A program made the position numbers and the translations under genes. This document shows positions 1-9,013 of a stretch of 64,000 nucleotides of DNA, piece after piece. Source of the DNA: an uncultured Nitrospiraceae bacterium (GTDB taxonomy: Bacteria; Nitrospirota; Thermodesulfovibrionia; Thermodesulfovibrionales; SM23-35); assembly GCA_937138415.1 (NCBI GenBank), contig CAKZPA010000037.1, positions 1-64,000 on the forward strand, written 5' to 3'. The notes under the pieces are model-generated. The model was not told the DNA's origin, searched no databases, and worked only from the letters and a program-made list of their open reading frames with translations. How positions within the stretch are numbered: position 1 is the first letter of the stretch; every line of letters begins with the position of its first letter.

Positions 1-1485
1 CGGGTTCACCTCATAGAGGAGACGGTTTGCGCTATCGTAGGCCCTAATATTGACGAACATGCGTCTCCCTTCCGGGAAACCGGAGATGAGCTTATGGCCG
101 GTCTGATTCTGTATCCTGAAAGAGAGACCGCCGGACGCTGCGTCGTACGTTGCGTTTTGAATGGAGGCAGCCATCCTGAGCTGCTGTTTTGCTCGGTCTG
201 CTCCACCGAGAAGCGCAGACGGATCGAGGGGTTCACCCTGCGTGAGGTCGAGCGTGAGGACCAAAGGACCCTGCCGAAGGAGCTGTGCATTCGTAGCGTT
301 ATAGTTCGGCGATCCCGATACCGTACTCGCCAGGATGGAGGCAATCCAGGCATTGCCGCCGGTCAGGTCGTGAATGGGTTGTCCGCTCTTCGGGTGCTCA
401 ATGCTGCCGCTCGGTCTGTTCACGCCGTCGTTCTGGCTGCACGCCTTCCCTACTCCATCTTTCATGTGGCAGTCCTGGCACTTCGAGATATAGTTCCCGG
501 GGGTGGACGTTTTGAATACGCTCGGCGCGAACGGACCGACGCCGGGGGCCCCCCCTTGCTGTCCGTACGCAGAGAGCATGAACTCCGAGAACGTCCGCTC
601 GACGTGGTAGAACGAATACGCGGGATTCACCTCCGTCGGGAGGGGTTGTGTCGGATTCGCTCCCAAATTCGCCAGTACGGGATTCGAAACGTCGTGGCAG
701 GTCGCGCACATATACTTGGACTTGTGGTAGCGGCTGTAGAGAATATTGTGTCGCGCGGACGCGTCGGCAAAAGACGCCCGCTTGTCGCGCGTTCCACTCA
801 GGAACATCTGTCCGGATGCATTTTCCGTATAGTTCGGACTGATAGGTTGATTGTTCGCTCCAAAAAACGGCGTCCCGTTGAAGTTTCGAACGCCGAGAGA
901 GAGAGACTTGTCCGCAGTGTACGTCTTCAGCGCAGCGGTGTTCGAGGGCGTACGGCTCAGATTAGTCTCATCCCAGTAGTTCAACCAGTCGCTCCCTTCC
1001 CGGCTGCCGGCGTAGGTGCTTTCGAAGAATGGGTCGAATGCGTGATGACACACGTCGCAGTGTACCCCAGAGAAATCGTCCCCCTTCATGAGAGAAGCGT
1101 TCGTCGGATCGGAACGCCCTTCGATCCAACCTTGCGGTAAATGGCAGCGGAGACAGATATCGGTCGCGTTCGGGCTGCCGATTGCCCAGATCGAATCCTG
1201 TGCGCTGACCGTCAGGCAGGCCCAGAAGAGCGGGTCGCGCGCAGACTGTGCCATCATGGATCCTTTCCAGTTGTACGTCGGCTCGATCGCCGCGTTGTAA
1301 CCCCCGTGACAATTCGTGCATCGGGTCGGCGCCTCGAGCGTGACAGCCCCCTCAGGTGGCGGCTGCGTGCCGGGCATTCTGACGAGTGGATCGTCTTTCA
1401 CCGCTTTCGGCGTCCAGGCGAGCGCGTACCCGCCGAGAAACACGAAAACGAATATGCATGAGTACACAAAAAGCTTTTTCATCAT
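1..1485 (-). CDS. Secreted multiheme cytochrome c family protein (3' end beyond window)
   Basis: This frame is open from an ATG-ATG at 1485 to the window edge (495 codons). It is absent from the ORF track, presumably because its stop lies outside. The start follows a strong ribosome site (GAGAGGAGGACAAG). The N-terminus is a signal peptide (MMKKLF then a hydrophobic run to YALA). Five CxxCH haem motifs are readable: CTNCH, CLRCH, CDVCH, CATCH and CQDCH, the last followed by Met. The C-terminal part visible (ending with NQTGHKLISGFPEGRRM) lacks haems and resembles the beta-rich tail of large periplasmic cytochromes. Likely role is periplasmic or extracellular electron transfer; the redox partner cannot be inferred. 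All ORF-track lines over this region are shadows. Confidence 0.9.
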   Translation of the reverse strand, partial: MMKKLFVYSCIFVFVFLGGYALAWTPKAVKDDPLVRMPGTQPPPEGAVTLEAPTRCTNCHGGYNAAIEPTYNWKGSMMAQSARDPLFWACLTVSAQDSIWAIGSPNATDICLRCHLPQGWIEGRSDPTNASLMKGDDFSGVHCDVCHHAFDPFFESTYAGSREGSDWLNYWDETNLSRTPSNTAALKTYTADKSLSLGVRNFNGTPFFGANNQPISPNYTENASGQMFLSGTRDKRASFADASARHNILYSRYHKSKYMCATCHDVSNPVLANLGANPTQPLPTEVNPAYSFYHVERTFSEFMLSAYGQQGGAPGVGPFAPSVFKTSTPGNYISKCQDCHMKDGVGKACSQNDGVNRPSGSIEHPKSGQPIHDLTGGNAWIASILASTVSGSPNYNATNAQLLRQGPLVLTLDLTQGEPLDPSALLGGADRAKQQLRMAASIQNATYDAASGGLSFRIQNQTGHKLISGFPEGRRMFVNIRAYDSANRLLYEVNP

Positions 1486-1521
1486 CTTGTCCTCCTCTCT
1501 CCTGCCGTCTCAATTCCTCGA

Positions 1522-1566
1522 CAAAAAAGCCGAACAGCCTGTTTCATATCCTTCGGCAGTTCGGCT
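1522..1566 (-). terminator. Rho-independent terminator in the cytochrome leader
   Basis: On the minus strand AGCCGAAC and GTTCGGCT form a perfect 8-bp stem (1559-1566 with 1528-1535) followed at once by six T residues. It lies about 40 nt upstream of the cytochrome start codon and reads toward it, so it would stop transcription before the gene unless prevented. This is an attenuation layout. Confidence 0.75.
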
Positions 1567-1669
1567 GTGCCCCGTCACCTTCGGCATCCGTCACTTTCCG
1601 CTCCCCCCGAGAGGTGGGATCGGCTTTATCGGGATAACAGGCGCAAATCGCTTATTTCTTATGCGTTAT

Positions 1670-1696
1670 GGCTCCATCATCACAAGATATGGAGCC
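1670..1696. repeat. 8-bp inverted repeat upstream of the cytochrome leader
   Basis: GGCTCCAT (1670-1677) and ATGGAGCC (1689-1696) are a perfect inverted repeat with an 11-nt spacer. On the plus strand it is followed by a T-rich stretch (TTTCTCTATTTATT). It could be an operator or an early hairpin in the cytochrome leader. The divergent intergenic region to mutS holds no gene. Confidence 0.5.
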
Positions 1697-1822
1697 TTTC
1701 TCTATTTATTAACTAAATTATATATATATTTTCTCATGCTGTCAAGAACAATTTTCGCGCGGATTTCGGCAGATGCCATCGTGACCGATAACAGGCCGTT
1801 GCCTGTGATTATTTGGCCTTTA

Positions 1823-1852
1823 TTGCACTTTCGCGATCGTATCGTATTTAAT
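1823..1852 (+). promoter_or_regulatory. Candidate sigma70-type promoter of mutS
   Basis: TTGCAC (1823-1828) and TTTAAT (1847-1852) are separated by 18 nt. Only 7 nt (ATCTCCT) separate the -10 from the ATG, and there is no Shine-Dalgarno, so the transcript may be leaderless. Confidence 0.5.
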
Positions 1853-1859
1853 ATCTCCT

Positions 1860-4436
1860 ATGACCGAATTGACGCCTCTCATGAAGCAGTATTTCACCCT
1901 GAAGGAGAAGTACAGCGACGCCATTCTCCTCTTCAGGCTCGGCGACTTCTACGAAATGTTCGGGGAAGATGCCGAAACGGCTTCGAAAATTCTCCAGATT
2001 GCGCTCACGACGCGCGATAAATCGAAAGAGAATCCGGTGCCGATGTGCGGCGTCCCTTTCTTCGCCGCGGAATCGTATATCCTGAAATTGGTCAAGGCGG
2101 GCTTCAAGGTCGCTATCTCCGAACAGCTGGAGGATCCAAAAAACAGCAGGGGCATCGTCGAGCGGGATGTGGTGCGCGTCGTAACGCCGGGCACGCAGAC
2201 TCCCGACAATCCGAAAGAGAACGTCTATATCATGAGTATCTTCCCCTCCTCCAACCACCACGGCATCGCGGTTTCTGACATTTCGACGGGCGAATTCACG
2301 CTCTACGAGACGACCGACCCTGTCGCCGATGAGATCTGCCGATTCGAACCCAGGGAAATCCTCCTCCCCCGGAGTATCGAGTCCAGTATCCATTACCGGG
2401 AAACGCTGAAACCGTATTTCATTTCCTTCTGCGACGACTGGCACTACGATTACGCCGACGCGTACAAAGTCCTCCTCGAGAAGTTAGGGATGTCGTCGCT
2501 CGAAGGATTCGGCTGCGAGGGCATGACTGCCGCCATTTCGGCCGCTGGCGCCCTCGTGAACTACCTCGTCGAGACGCAGAGGGAGACCTTCTCTCTCAAG
2601 AAGATTTCGCAGCTCAGGAAGGACTCGTGCATGTTCCTCGACGCCCCGACCCAGCGGAACCTCGAATTGACCCGCAACCTCCGGGACGGGTCGCAGGAAG
2701 GCACATTGCTCTGGGTTCTCGATGAAACCCTCACGCCCATGGGGGGGAGGTTCCTCCGCTCGTCAATCACGAAACCGCTCACCGACATCGGCGACATTGC
2801 CAGACGGGCGGAAGCGGTCGAGTATCTGACCGAGGACTTCGAGGTGCTCGAGGAACTCCGATCGGCTCTCCGTAAAGTCCAGGATATCGAGCGCCTCACG
2901 ACACGGATCAGCGCAAAAACGGCGAACGCGCGCGATCTGATCGCGCTCAGAAATTCGGTCGCCGTCCTGCCGGCCATCAAAAAATCGCTCGGGCGCTCTC
3001 GCAATGCATTCCTGCGGATGCTCGGGGAGTACCTTTCGGAGTTCCCCTCCATGAGGGAACTCATCGAGAAGAGCATCGTCGACACGCCGCCTCTCTCTCT
3101 GAGAGACGGGGGAATCATCAGGGACGGCTACCATGATGAAGTGGACGGGCTGAGAACCCTGATGACGAGCGGAAGATCGTTCATCGCGGACCTCGAAACG
3201 CGGGAAAAGAAGCGAACGGGGATCGCGTCGCTCAAAGTCAACTACAACAGGGTCTTCGGCTACTACATCGAAATTACAAAGCCGAATCTCCACATGGTCC
3301 CCGACGACTACATCAGAAAGCAGACCCTCGTGAGCGGAGAGCGGTTCGTTACCCCCGAACTCAAAGAATACGAGGCGCGGGTGCTGGGCGCAGAAGAGAA
3401 GCTCAAGCATCTCGAGTTCGAGCTCTTCCAGGGCATCCTCGATCTCGTGCAGCGGGAATCTTCGGCCCTCTTCGGTTCCGCCTCCGCTCTCGCGATCGTC
3501 GACTTCCTCTGTTCGCTCGCCGTCGTCGCGAAGCGGCATCAGTACGTGAAGCCCGTCGTCGACGATTCCGGCGTCATCGAGATCGCCGACGGCCGGCATG
3601 CCGTTCTCGAGCGGATACCTACCGCGGATCAATTCATTCCGAACAGCATTTACATGGACAATGACACCGATCGCCTCCTCGTCATTACGGGTCCCAATAT
3701 GGCGGGCAAATCGACGTTCATGCGACAGGTCGCCCTCATCGCGATCATGGCCCAGATGGGGTCGTTCGTTCCCGCTTCCGCCGCCCGCATCGGCATCGCC
3801 GACAGGATCTTCACGAGGATCGGCGCAACCGATTTCCTCACGAGGGGACAGAGCACTTTTATGGTGGAAATGATCGAAGTCGCGAATATCGTCCATAACG
3901 CGACATCCCGGAGCCTCATCCTCCTCGACGAAGTGGGCAGGGGGACGAGCACGTTCGACGGCATCAGTATCGCGTGGGCGGTTGCCGAGCACATTCTCAC
4001 TACTCTCCACGCCCGCACGCTGTTCGCGACGCACTACAACGAACTGACCGAACTCTCCCTGATCCACGACGGCGTCAGGAATTACAATATCGCGGTCAAG
4101 GAATGGGGAGACGAGATCATTTTTCTCAGGAAGATCGAGAAGGGACCGGCGGACAAGAGTTACGGCATTCAGGTCGCGCGGCTCGCGGGATTGCCCGATG
4201 CCATCATCAGCAGGGCGAAGGAAGTGCTCGCGAATCTCGAGAAAGAGGAGCTGAACGAGCTTGGCAAGCCGAAGTTCGCGGACCGGAAAAAAAAGAAGGG
4301 GACGGCGCAGCTCGACCTCTTCTCGTCCCTCACCGACTCGGTCATCAACGAGATCAAAGAGATCGATATCGATACGTTGACGCCGGAGGACGCTCTCGGG
4401 AAACTGATCGAGTTACAGAGACGTCTCCGTCTGTAG
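1860..4436 (+). CDS. mutS: DNA mismatch repair protein MutS
   Basis: An 858-residue protein of normal MutS length. The N-terminal mismatch-binding motif is present (DFYEMF; Phe30 and Glu32 contact the mismatch). The ATPase domain has the Walker A motif GPNMAGKST near residue 611, a Walker B-type LLDEVGRGTSTFDG and the downstream FATHYNEL. It recognises mismatches and loops and recruits MutL; mutL is not in this window. It is monocistronic here, divergent from the cytochrome gene and convergent with purC. The start is fixed by the conserved N-terminus TPLMKQY. No damage is seen. Confidence 0.97.
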   Translation: MTELTPLMKQYFTLKEKYSDAILLFRLGDFYEMFGEDAETASKILQIALTTRDKSKENPVPMCGVPFFAAESYILKLVKAGFKVAISEQLEDPKNSRGIVERDVVRVVTPGTQTPDNPKENVYIMSIFPSSNHHGIAVSDISTGEFTLYETTDPVADEICRFEPREILLPRSIESSIHYRETLKPYFISFCDDWHYDYADAYKVLLEKLGMSSLEGFGCEGMTAAISAAGALVNYLVETQRETFSLKKISQLRKDSCMFLDAPTQRNLELTRNLRDGSQEGTLLWVLDETLTPMGGRFLRSSITKPLTDIGDIARRAEAVEYLTEDFEVLEELRSALRKVQDIERLTTRISAKTANARDLIALRNSVAVLPAIKKSLGRSRNAFLRMLGEYLSEFPSMRELIEKSIVDTPPLSLRDGGIIRDGYHDEVDGLRTLMTSGRSFIADLETREKKRTGIASLKVNYNRVFGYYIEITKPNLHMVPDDYIRKQTLVSGERFVTPELKEYEARVLGAEEKLKHLEFELFQGILDLVQRESSALFGSASALAIVDFLCSLAVVAKRHQYVKPVVDDSGVIEIADGRHAVLERIPTADQFIPNSIYMDNDTDRLLVITGPNMAGKSTFMRQVALIAIMAQMGSFVPASAARIGIADRIFTRIGATDFLTRGQSTFMVEMIEVANIVHNATSRSLILLDEVGRGTSTFDGISIAWAVAEHILTTLHARTLFATHYNELTELSLIHDGVRNYNIAVKEWGDEIIFLRKIEKGPADKSYGIQVARLAGLPDAIISRAKEVLANLEKEELNELGKPKFADRKKKKGTAQLDLFSSLTDSVINEIKEIDIDTLTPEDALGKLIELQRRLRL

Positions 4437-4540
4437 GAACCTTTCCTCCCTACGTCCTGCTGCGGAAACCGCGGGTGAATTCACGAATGCGATGGTGAAC
4501 GCGGTCGTTCCCGTGATCCCCTTTCGGTGCGGAGCCATCC

Positions 4541-5419
4541 CTATCCTGTCAGTATTTCGAGAATCTCCCGGTAACGAGCCGCGGTCTTCTCTATGATTTC
4601 GGCCGGGAGCTGCGGGCCCGGGTAGGTTCTGTCCCAATCGAGCGTCAGGAGGTAGTCCCGCACGATCTGTTTGTCGTAGCTGTCCTGACTTTTACCCGGC
4701 GCGTAGTCCTTCTTTGACCAGAAACGGGATGAATCGGGCGTGAGTATTTCATCGATCAGCATGAACGTCTCGCCGGAGAACCCGAATTCGAATTTCGTAT
4801 CGGCGATGATGATGCCCCTCTCTTGCGCGATATCCCTCGCACGCGTATACACGCTGATGCTCGTCTCTCTCAGCCTCTCCGCGAGGTCGCGCCCGCAGAT
4901 TCGTTCGACCTCTTCGAAGGGAATATTGATGTCGTGCCCTTCTTCTTCCTTCGTGCTCGGCGTGAAGAGAGGCTCAGGGAGCCGATCGGATTCGACGAAA
5001 CCCGGGGCCAATGGGATTCCGCAGACGGAGCCCTTCTCGCGATACTCCTTCCACCCGCTCCCCGACAGATATCCCCTCACGATGCACTCGACGGGGATGG
5101 GTGATGCCTTCTTCACGAGCATAGCCCTCCCATCGAGAATGTCGGCGTATTTCGCGAGTTTCTCCGGAAAATCTCTGACATCGGCCGCTTCGACGTGGTG
5201 CGGCACGATGTGCGCCATCTGCCTGAACCAATAGAGCGATATCTGCGTGAGGACCCTCCCCTTTCCCGGTATCCCGTTCGGGAGTACCACGTCGAATGCC
5301 GATATTCGATCGGTCGCGACGAGGAGTAGGTGCTCGCCGAGGTCGTAGATATCCCTCACTTTGCCGCGCTTCATCGGCCCGATATCCGTGAAATCCGTCT
5401 TCAGAAGAACATGTTCCAT
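4541..5419 (-). CDS. purC: Phosphoribosylaminoimidazole-succinocarboxamide synthase
   Basis: This 292-residue protein is SAICAR synthetase, which joins aspartate to CAIR in purine biosynthesis using ATP. The signature DRISAFDVVLPNGIPGKG lies near residue 37, and a later block has GYLSGSGWKEY. The length matches the long bacterial/eukaryotic-type enzyme. It follows recO by 11 bp with an excellent ribosome site (GGAGGAAAATT). It is the last gene of the aspC-era-bfn-recO-purC run, so it is probably co-transcribed with DNA-repair and housekeeping genes instead of other pur genes. Confidence 0.95.
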   Translation of the reverse strand: MEHVLLKTDFTDIGPMKRGKVRDIYDLGEHLLLVATDRISAFDVVLPNGIPGKGRVLTQISLYWFRQMAHIVPHHVEAADVRDFPEKLAKYADILDGRAMLVKKASPIPVECIVRGYLSGSGWKEYREKGSVCGIPLAPGFVESDRLPEPLFTPSTKEEEGHDINIPFEEVERICGRDLAERLRETSISVYTRARDIAQERGIIIADTKFEFGFSGETFMLIDEILTPDSSRFWSKKDYAPGKSQDSYDKQIVRDYLLTLDWDRTYPGPQLPAEIIEKTAARYREILEILTG

Positions 5420-5430
5420 AATTTTCCTCC

Positions 5431-6294
5431 TTACAATTCTTCACTCATTATTCTTTCGTTATTCTTTAAAGATAAAGATATTTTCCCGGAGGCCGCGCAG
5501 AGGAAGGCTTCGGCATTGAGCGGCTTCGCGAGTATGGTGCGCACGTGGAGGCGCAAGAGTTCCGACAGCTCTCTGTTCAGCACCTTCGACGGTTTTATCC
5601 TCTGTACCATCGAGGTGTCCCACGTAAGTAGATCGCGGTACAGCGCGATCAGCGCCCCCGATACCGCCAACGGCGAATCGGCACTTTCGGCACAGACCTC
5701 ACAGAGAACGGTACCTTCGGATACGAAGAAGCGGGAGCCTTGCTCACCGCACCTGCCGCAGGCGTCCAGTTTCGGCGCGAATCCCGCGAAGAAAAGAACT
5801 TTCGCCCTGTACTGATTCATCAGCACGGCAACAGCATCGGGCATGCCCTCTCCTCTGTCGGCGCCTCCGTTTGCCTTTCGCGCCGAGTTCGGACGGCTGT
5901 TCTTCCGGGAGAGCAACAGCTCCAGCGCCCCGAGGGTATTCGAGAGGAGCGCATAGATCTTCCCGTTCGCCTCTCTCTCGGGGAGAAGGTTCAGGGTCAG
6001 CTCGACGATGTCCGACACTTCGAGAAACACCATGAAATTGTCCCTGATCGTTTGAAAGGAACGGACGATGTCCGCCTGGGTCAGTTTTGGGAGAGCGGCC
6101 TCTTCCTTTCCCCAGATGGAGAGCCGTACACAGGTGAGCGGCTCGAGGCTGCTCCCGAATCTGCTCCCGATTTTGCGAGGGCTCTTGGCAAACGCTCTCG
6201 TCAGGCCGAAATCAGAGGTGAGGAATGTAACGATGAGGTCCGCTTCTCCGAAAGGGAACGTCCTCAGGACGATCCCTTCTGTCCGCCTGAGCAT
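5431..6294 (-). CDS. recO: DNA repair protein RecO
   Basis: RecO, a recombination mediator that helps load RecA on SSB-coated DNA. The N-terminal OB-fold begins MLRRTEGIVLRTFPFGEADLI, and a zinc site has CGRCG and CEVCAES. The track ORF begins 15 codons earlier. I chose the ATG at 6294 because it overlaps the upstream stop (TGATG) and matches the family N-terminus. It sits between the bifunctional nuclease gene and purC, with both junctions consistent with translational coupling. About 287 residues, slightly long owing to an insert near RKNSRPNSARKANGG. Confidence 0.93.
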   Translation of the reverse strand: MLRRTEGIVLRTFPFGEADLIVTFLTSDFGLTRAFAKSPRKIGSRFGSSLEPLTCVRLSIWGKEEAALPKLTQADIVRSFQTIRDNFMVFLEVSDIVELTLNLLPEREANGKIYALLSNTLGALELLLSRKNSRPNSARKANGGADRGEGMPDAVAVLMNQYRAKVLFFAGFAPKLDACGRCGEQGSRFFVSEGTVLCEVCAESADSPLAVSGALIALYRDLLTWDTSMVQRIKPSKVLNRELSELLRLHVRTILAKPLNAEAFLCAASGKISLSLKNNERIMSEEL

Positions 6295-6746
6295 CACATG
6301 ATGGTGCCGAAATCCTCTGGCTTCAGATTCTTCAGCCACTCCTCGAGTTCGTCGGCGCTCTTCTGCTCCATGATGGTCTCTTCGACAAATATGGGGGCAT
6401 TCACCCGCAGCGCCACCGCAACCGCGTCGCTCGGCCTCGAATCGACCATCGTTTCCTTCTTCCCATCGCTCAGGCAGAGGAGCGCGTAATAGGTGTTATC
6501 GAGAATTTCGGTCACGATTATCTTGGTAATCTTCACCTTCAGGCTGTCCGTGATGTTCTTGATGAGATCGTGCGTGAGCGGACGCGGCGTTTCCACTTTT
6601 CCGAGAGCGAGGGCAATGGAGTCCGCCTCCGGTTTTCCGATCCAGATGGGGAGCGTACCGTTGCCGTCGATTTCCTTGAGGAGGAGAATGTACATATTGC
6701 TGCGGGGATCGAACAGCATCCCCTCGACCTTCATCTGTATCAACAT
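6294..6746 (-). CDS. Bifunctional nuclease family protein (DUF151)
   Basis: A 150-residue protein of the BFN/DUF151 family. Visible family blocks are LPIWIGKPEADSIALAL and SRPSDAVAVALRVNAPIFVEE. Family members have been reported to have DNase/RNase activity; the role in bacteria is poorly defined. It starts 4 bp after the era stop and its own stop overlaps the recO start (TGATG). This tight packing between era and recO suggests joint expression with nucleic-acid functions. No signal peptide. Confidence 0.9.
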   Translation of the reverse strand: MLIQMKVEGMLFDPRSNMYILLLKEIDGNGTLPIWIGKPEADSIALALGKVETPRPLTHDLIKNITDSLKVKITKIIVTEILDNTYYALLCLSDGKKETMVDSRPSDAVAVALRVNAPIFVEETIMEQKSADELEEWLKNLKPEDFGTIM

Positions 6747-6750
6747 GCGG

Positions 6751-7647
6751 TTACGCCCTGTATCCGAGGTCCCTCAATACGTGATCGTCGTCTCTCCACT
6801 TCTTTCTCACCTTCACCCACAAAGCGAGAAAGACTCTCGCATGAAGGAGCTTTTCGATATCGATGCGCGCAGCCGAACCGATCGCTTTCAGCATCGATCC
6901 CTGTTTCCCTATTATTATAGCTTTTTGACCTTCTCTTTCAACATAAATATTGCAGCCGATCGAGAGAAGGCCGTCTTCCCGCTCGGTCCAGGAAACGACC
7001 TCGACCGCGACGGAGTACGGCAACTCCTCCTGCGTCATCGCCATGATCTTTTCGCGGACGATCTCGGCAACCATGAAACGTTCCGCCTGGTCCGTCACAA
7101 GATCTTCGGGGAAATAGCGCGGCCCCCGGGGGAGGGTCGCACGGATCGTCTCGACGAGTTCGCCGATGCCGTCCCTCTTCAGCGCGGAGATGGGAAACAC
7201 TTCCTGAAAAGGATGCCGTTCACGAAAGGAGTCGATGACCGGCAAGAGCTGCCGTTTTGGAACCGTGTCGATCTTATTGATCACGAGGAAGACGGGGGAT
7301 CGCACGGAGCGCAGGAGCGCGACGATGCGAAGATCCTCCGGGTCATCCGTCACCGGTTCGACCATCAAGAGAACGAGGTCGACCTCTCCTAACGCGCTTA
7401 CCGCCGCCCGCACCATCGCCTCGCCCAGTTTATGTCGCGGCCGGTGAATGCCCGGCGTGTCGATGAAAACAATCTGGGCATCGGGGAGATTCTTGATGCC
7501 GATTATTCTGTTTCTCGTCGTCTGCGGCCTCGGCGTGACAATCGATACCTTCTCCCCGAGGATCGCATTGAGGAGCGTCGATTTTCCGACATTGGGGCGC
7601 CCGATGATCGAGACGAACCCGGATCGTAATCCATCCTCTTGTCTCAA
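6751..7647 (-). CDS. era: GTPase Era
   Basis: Era binds the 3' end of 16S rRNA and assists 30S ribosome maturation. G1 is GRPNVGKST, G3 is DTPG, G4 is NKID, and the C-terminal KH domain contains IIGKQGSMLKAIG. The track ORF extends far upstream into aspC. I propose the TTG at 7647, which overlaps the aspC stop (TTGA) and gives 298 residues, the usual Era length. No ATG or GTG is available between there and the conserved SGFVSIIGRP. The start is therefore inferred; the protein identity is secure. Confidence 0.93.
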   Translation of the reverse strand: MRQEDGLRSGFVSIIGRPNVGKSTLLNAILGEKVSIVTPRPQTTRNRIIGIKNLPDAQIVFIDTPGIHRPRHKLGEAMVRAAVSALGEVDLVLLMVEPVTDDPEDLRIVALLRSVRSPVFLVINKIDTVPKRQLLPVIDSFRERHPFQEVFPISALKRDGIGELVETIRATLPRGPRYFPEDLVTDQAERFMVAEIVREKIMAMTQEELPYSVAVEVVSWTEREDGLLSIGCNIYVEREGQKAIIIGKQGSMLKAIGSAARIDIEKLLHARVFLALWVKVRKKWRDDDHVLRDLGYRA

Positions 7648-8834
7648 GAAAGCTTCTGGAGAGCGTGGCGGATTCGCTCCACGCCTTTCTTCAGTTCGCC
7701 GAGCGACGTCGCATAGGAGAGCCTCACATGATTGTCGTCCCCGAATGCCCCACCCGGTACGAGAGCGACCTTCCCCTCTTCGAGGAGGTAGAGGGCGAGA
7801 TCGGCGGAAGACGAGATCGTCCTGCCATTTGCCGCTCTCCCGTAAAAGTGGTTCGTGCGAGGAAACGCGTAGAAGGCCCCCGTCGGCATCAGGCAATGTA
7901 CGCCGGGGATCGCATTCAGTTCATCGACGAGAAACGATCTCCGGCGCTCGAACTCTTCGCGCATCGTCGCGATGAAATCCTGCGGGCCCGTCAATGCGAC
8001 GACCGCAGCCCACTGCGCGATGGATGTCGGGTTCGACGTCGACTGGCTCTGGATATTCGTCATCGCACGAATGACATCCTTCGGTCCTGCCGCATATCCG
8101 ATCCTCCATCCGGTCATCGCATAGGACTTCGATACCCCGTTGACGACGATCGTCTTTTCCTTCAGGACCGGATCCAGCGACGCGATACTCACGTGCGGAA
8201 CGCCGTCATAGGTGAGCTTTTCGTATATTTCGTCCGAGATCACGTAGATATCGTGCTTCATGACGATCTCTGCGATCTTCTCGAGCCTCTCACGGTCGTA
8301 CGTGAGGCCTGTCGGATTCGAGGGGGAGTTCAAGATCAGTGCGCGGGTCTTTTCCGTAATATGCGCTTCCAAATCCTCCGGCTGGAGTGTAAACCGGTCG
8401 CTTTCGACGGTTTTCAGGAAAACCGGCGTCGCGTCGTTGAGCAGGACCTGATCGGGATAGGAGACCCAGTAGGGGGAGGGGATCAGCACCTCGTCGCCGG
8501 GATTGAACAACGCCTGCGCGATATTGTAGAGGCTGTGCTTCGCTCCGCACGATACGATGATCTCCTCCCGCGAGTACCGGAGATCGTTGTCGCGGCGCAA
8601 TTTCTCGATGATCGCATCCTTCAGCGGATCGATCCCGCCCACGGGCGTATACTTCGTGCAACCGTCGCGAAGAGCCTTCACGGCGGCTTCCTTGATATGC
8701 TCCGGCGTGTCGAAATCCGGCTCGCCGACGCCGAAATTCACGACATCGATGCCGGCGGCCTTCATCGCCTTCGCTTTAGCGTCCATGGCGAGCGTCGGCG
8801 ATGGTTGAATCCTGCCCGCTCTCTCAGACAGCAT
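7644..8834 (-). CDS. Pyridoxal phosphate-dependent aminotransferase (aspartate aminotransferase type)
   Basis: A class I/II aminotransferase of about 396 residues. The PLP lysine lies in NGVSKSYAMTGWRIGY; NSPSNPTG and SDEIYEKL are the cofactor-binding blocks. Most similar bacterial enzymes transfer the amino group of aspartate to 2-oxoglutarate (AspC), though substrate cannot be read from sequence. I chose MLSERAGRIQPS at 8834, preceded by GGAGGGAGATTCA, over the upstream track start at 8870. It is first in the run ending in purC, so aspartate supply for purC is a possible link (inference). Confidence 0.88.
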   Translation of the reverse strand: MLSERAGRIQPSPTLAMDAKAKAMKAAGIDVVNFGVGEPDFDTPEHIKEAAVKALRDGCTKYTPVGGIDPLKDAIIEKLRRDNDLRYSREEIIVSCGAKHSLYNIAQALFNPGDEVLIPSPYWVSYPDQVLLNDATPVFLKTVESDRFTLQPEDLEAHITEKTRALILNSPSNPTGLTYDRERLEKIAEIVMKHDIYVISDEIYEKLTYDGVPHVSIASLDPVLKEKTIVVNGVSKSYAMTGWRIGYAAGPKDVIRAMTNIQSQSTSNPTSIAQWAAVVALTGPQDFIATMREEFERRRSFLVDELNAIPGVHCLMPTGAFYAFPRTNHFYGRAANGRTISSSADLALYLLEEGKVALVPGGAFGDDNHVRLSYATSLGELKKGVERIRHALQKLS

Positions 8835-9013
8835 TGAATCTCCCTCCTCCGTCAGCACGGGAGCCTTCATCGATGAAGACTCGCTCCGCCATTCTCACGT
8901 ATCACCGCGCGGCAAAGAACGTATCGAAGGGACATCGGTTCCCGCGCGCCGCGCATGGTCAACCGCCGCGGGAACGACCGCACATCGGAAGACGGTTCGT
9001 TGCGGTTGGAGGG

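Larger units (their letters stand above)
1522..1700 (-). promoter_or_regulatory. Structured 5' leader of the cytochrome gene, candidate attenuator or riboswitch
   Basis: The leader has two copies of GTGACGG and two copies of TGCCGAAGG. Between the latter sits GGCA, which can pair with the TGCC of either copy. Pairing with the downstream copy would enclose the 5' arm of the terminator stem in its loop and block it; pairing with the upstream copy would leave the arm free. I could not match the sequence by eye to any known riboswitch class, including the c-di-GMP/cGAMP GEMM class often found before cytochromes. The ligand, if any, is unknown. Confidence 0.45.

Noticed and set aside
94-1140. 348-residue plus-strand ORF
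   Set aside because: Antisense shadow of the cytochrome gene, whose minus frame has CxxCH motifs and a signal peptide.
1522-1700. c-di-GMP/cGAMP (GEMM-I) riboswitch in the cytochrome leader
   Set aside because: The GCAAAGCC core and the conserved tetraloop-receptor layout are not present; only loose GCC-rich similarity, so no class name is given.
2763-4067. 434-residue minus-strand ORF
   Set aside because: Shadow of mutS; rich in Arg/Asp/Glu with no recognisable domain.
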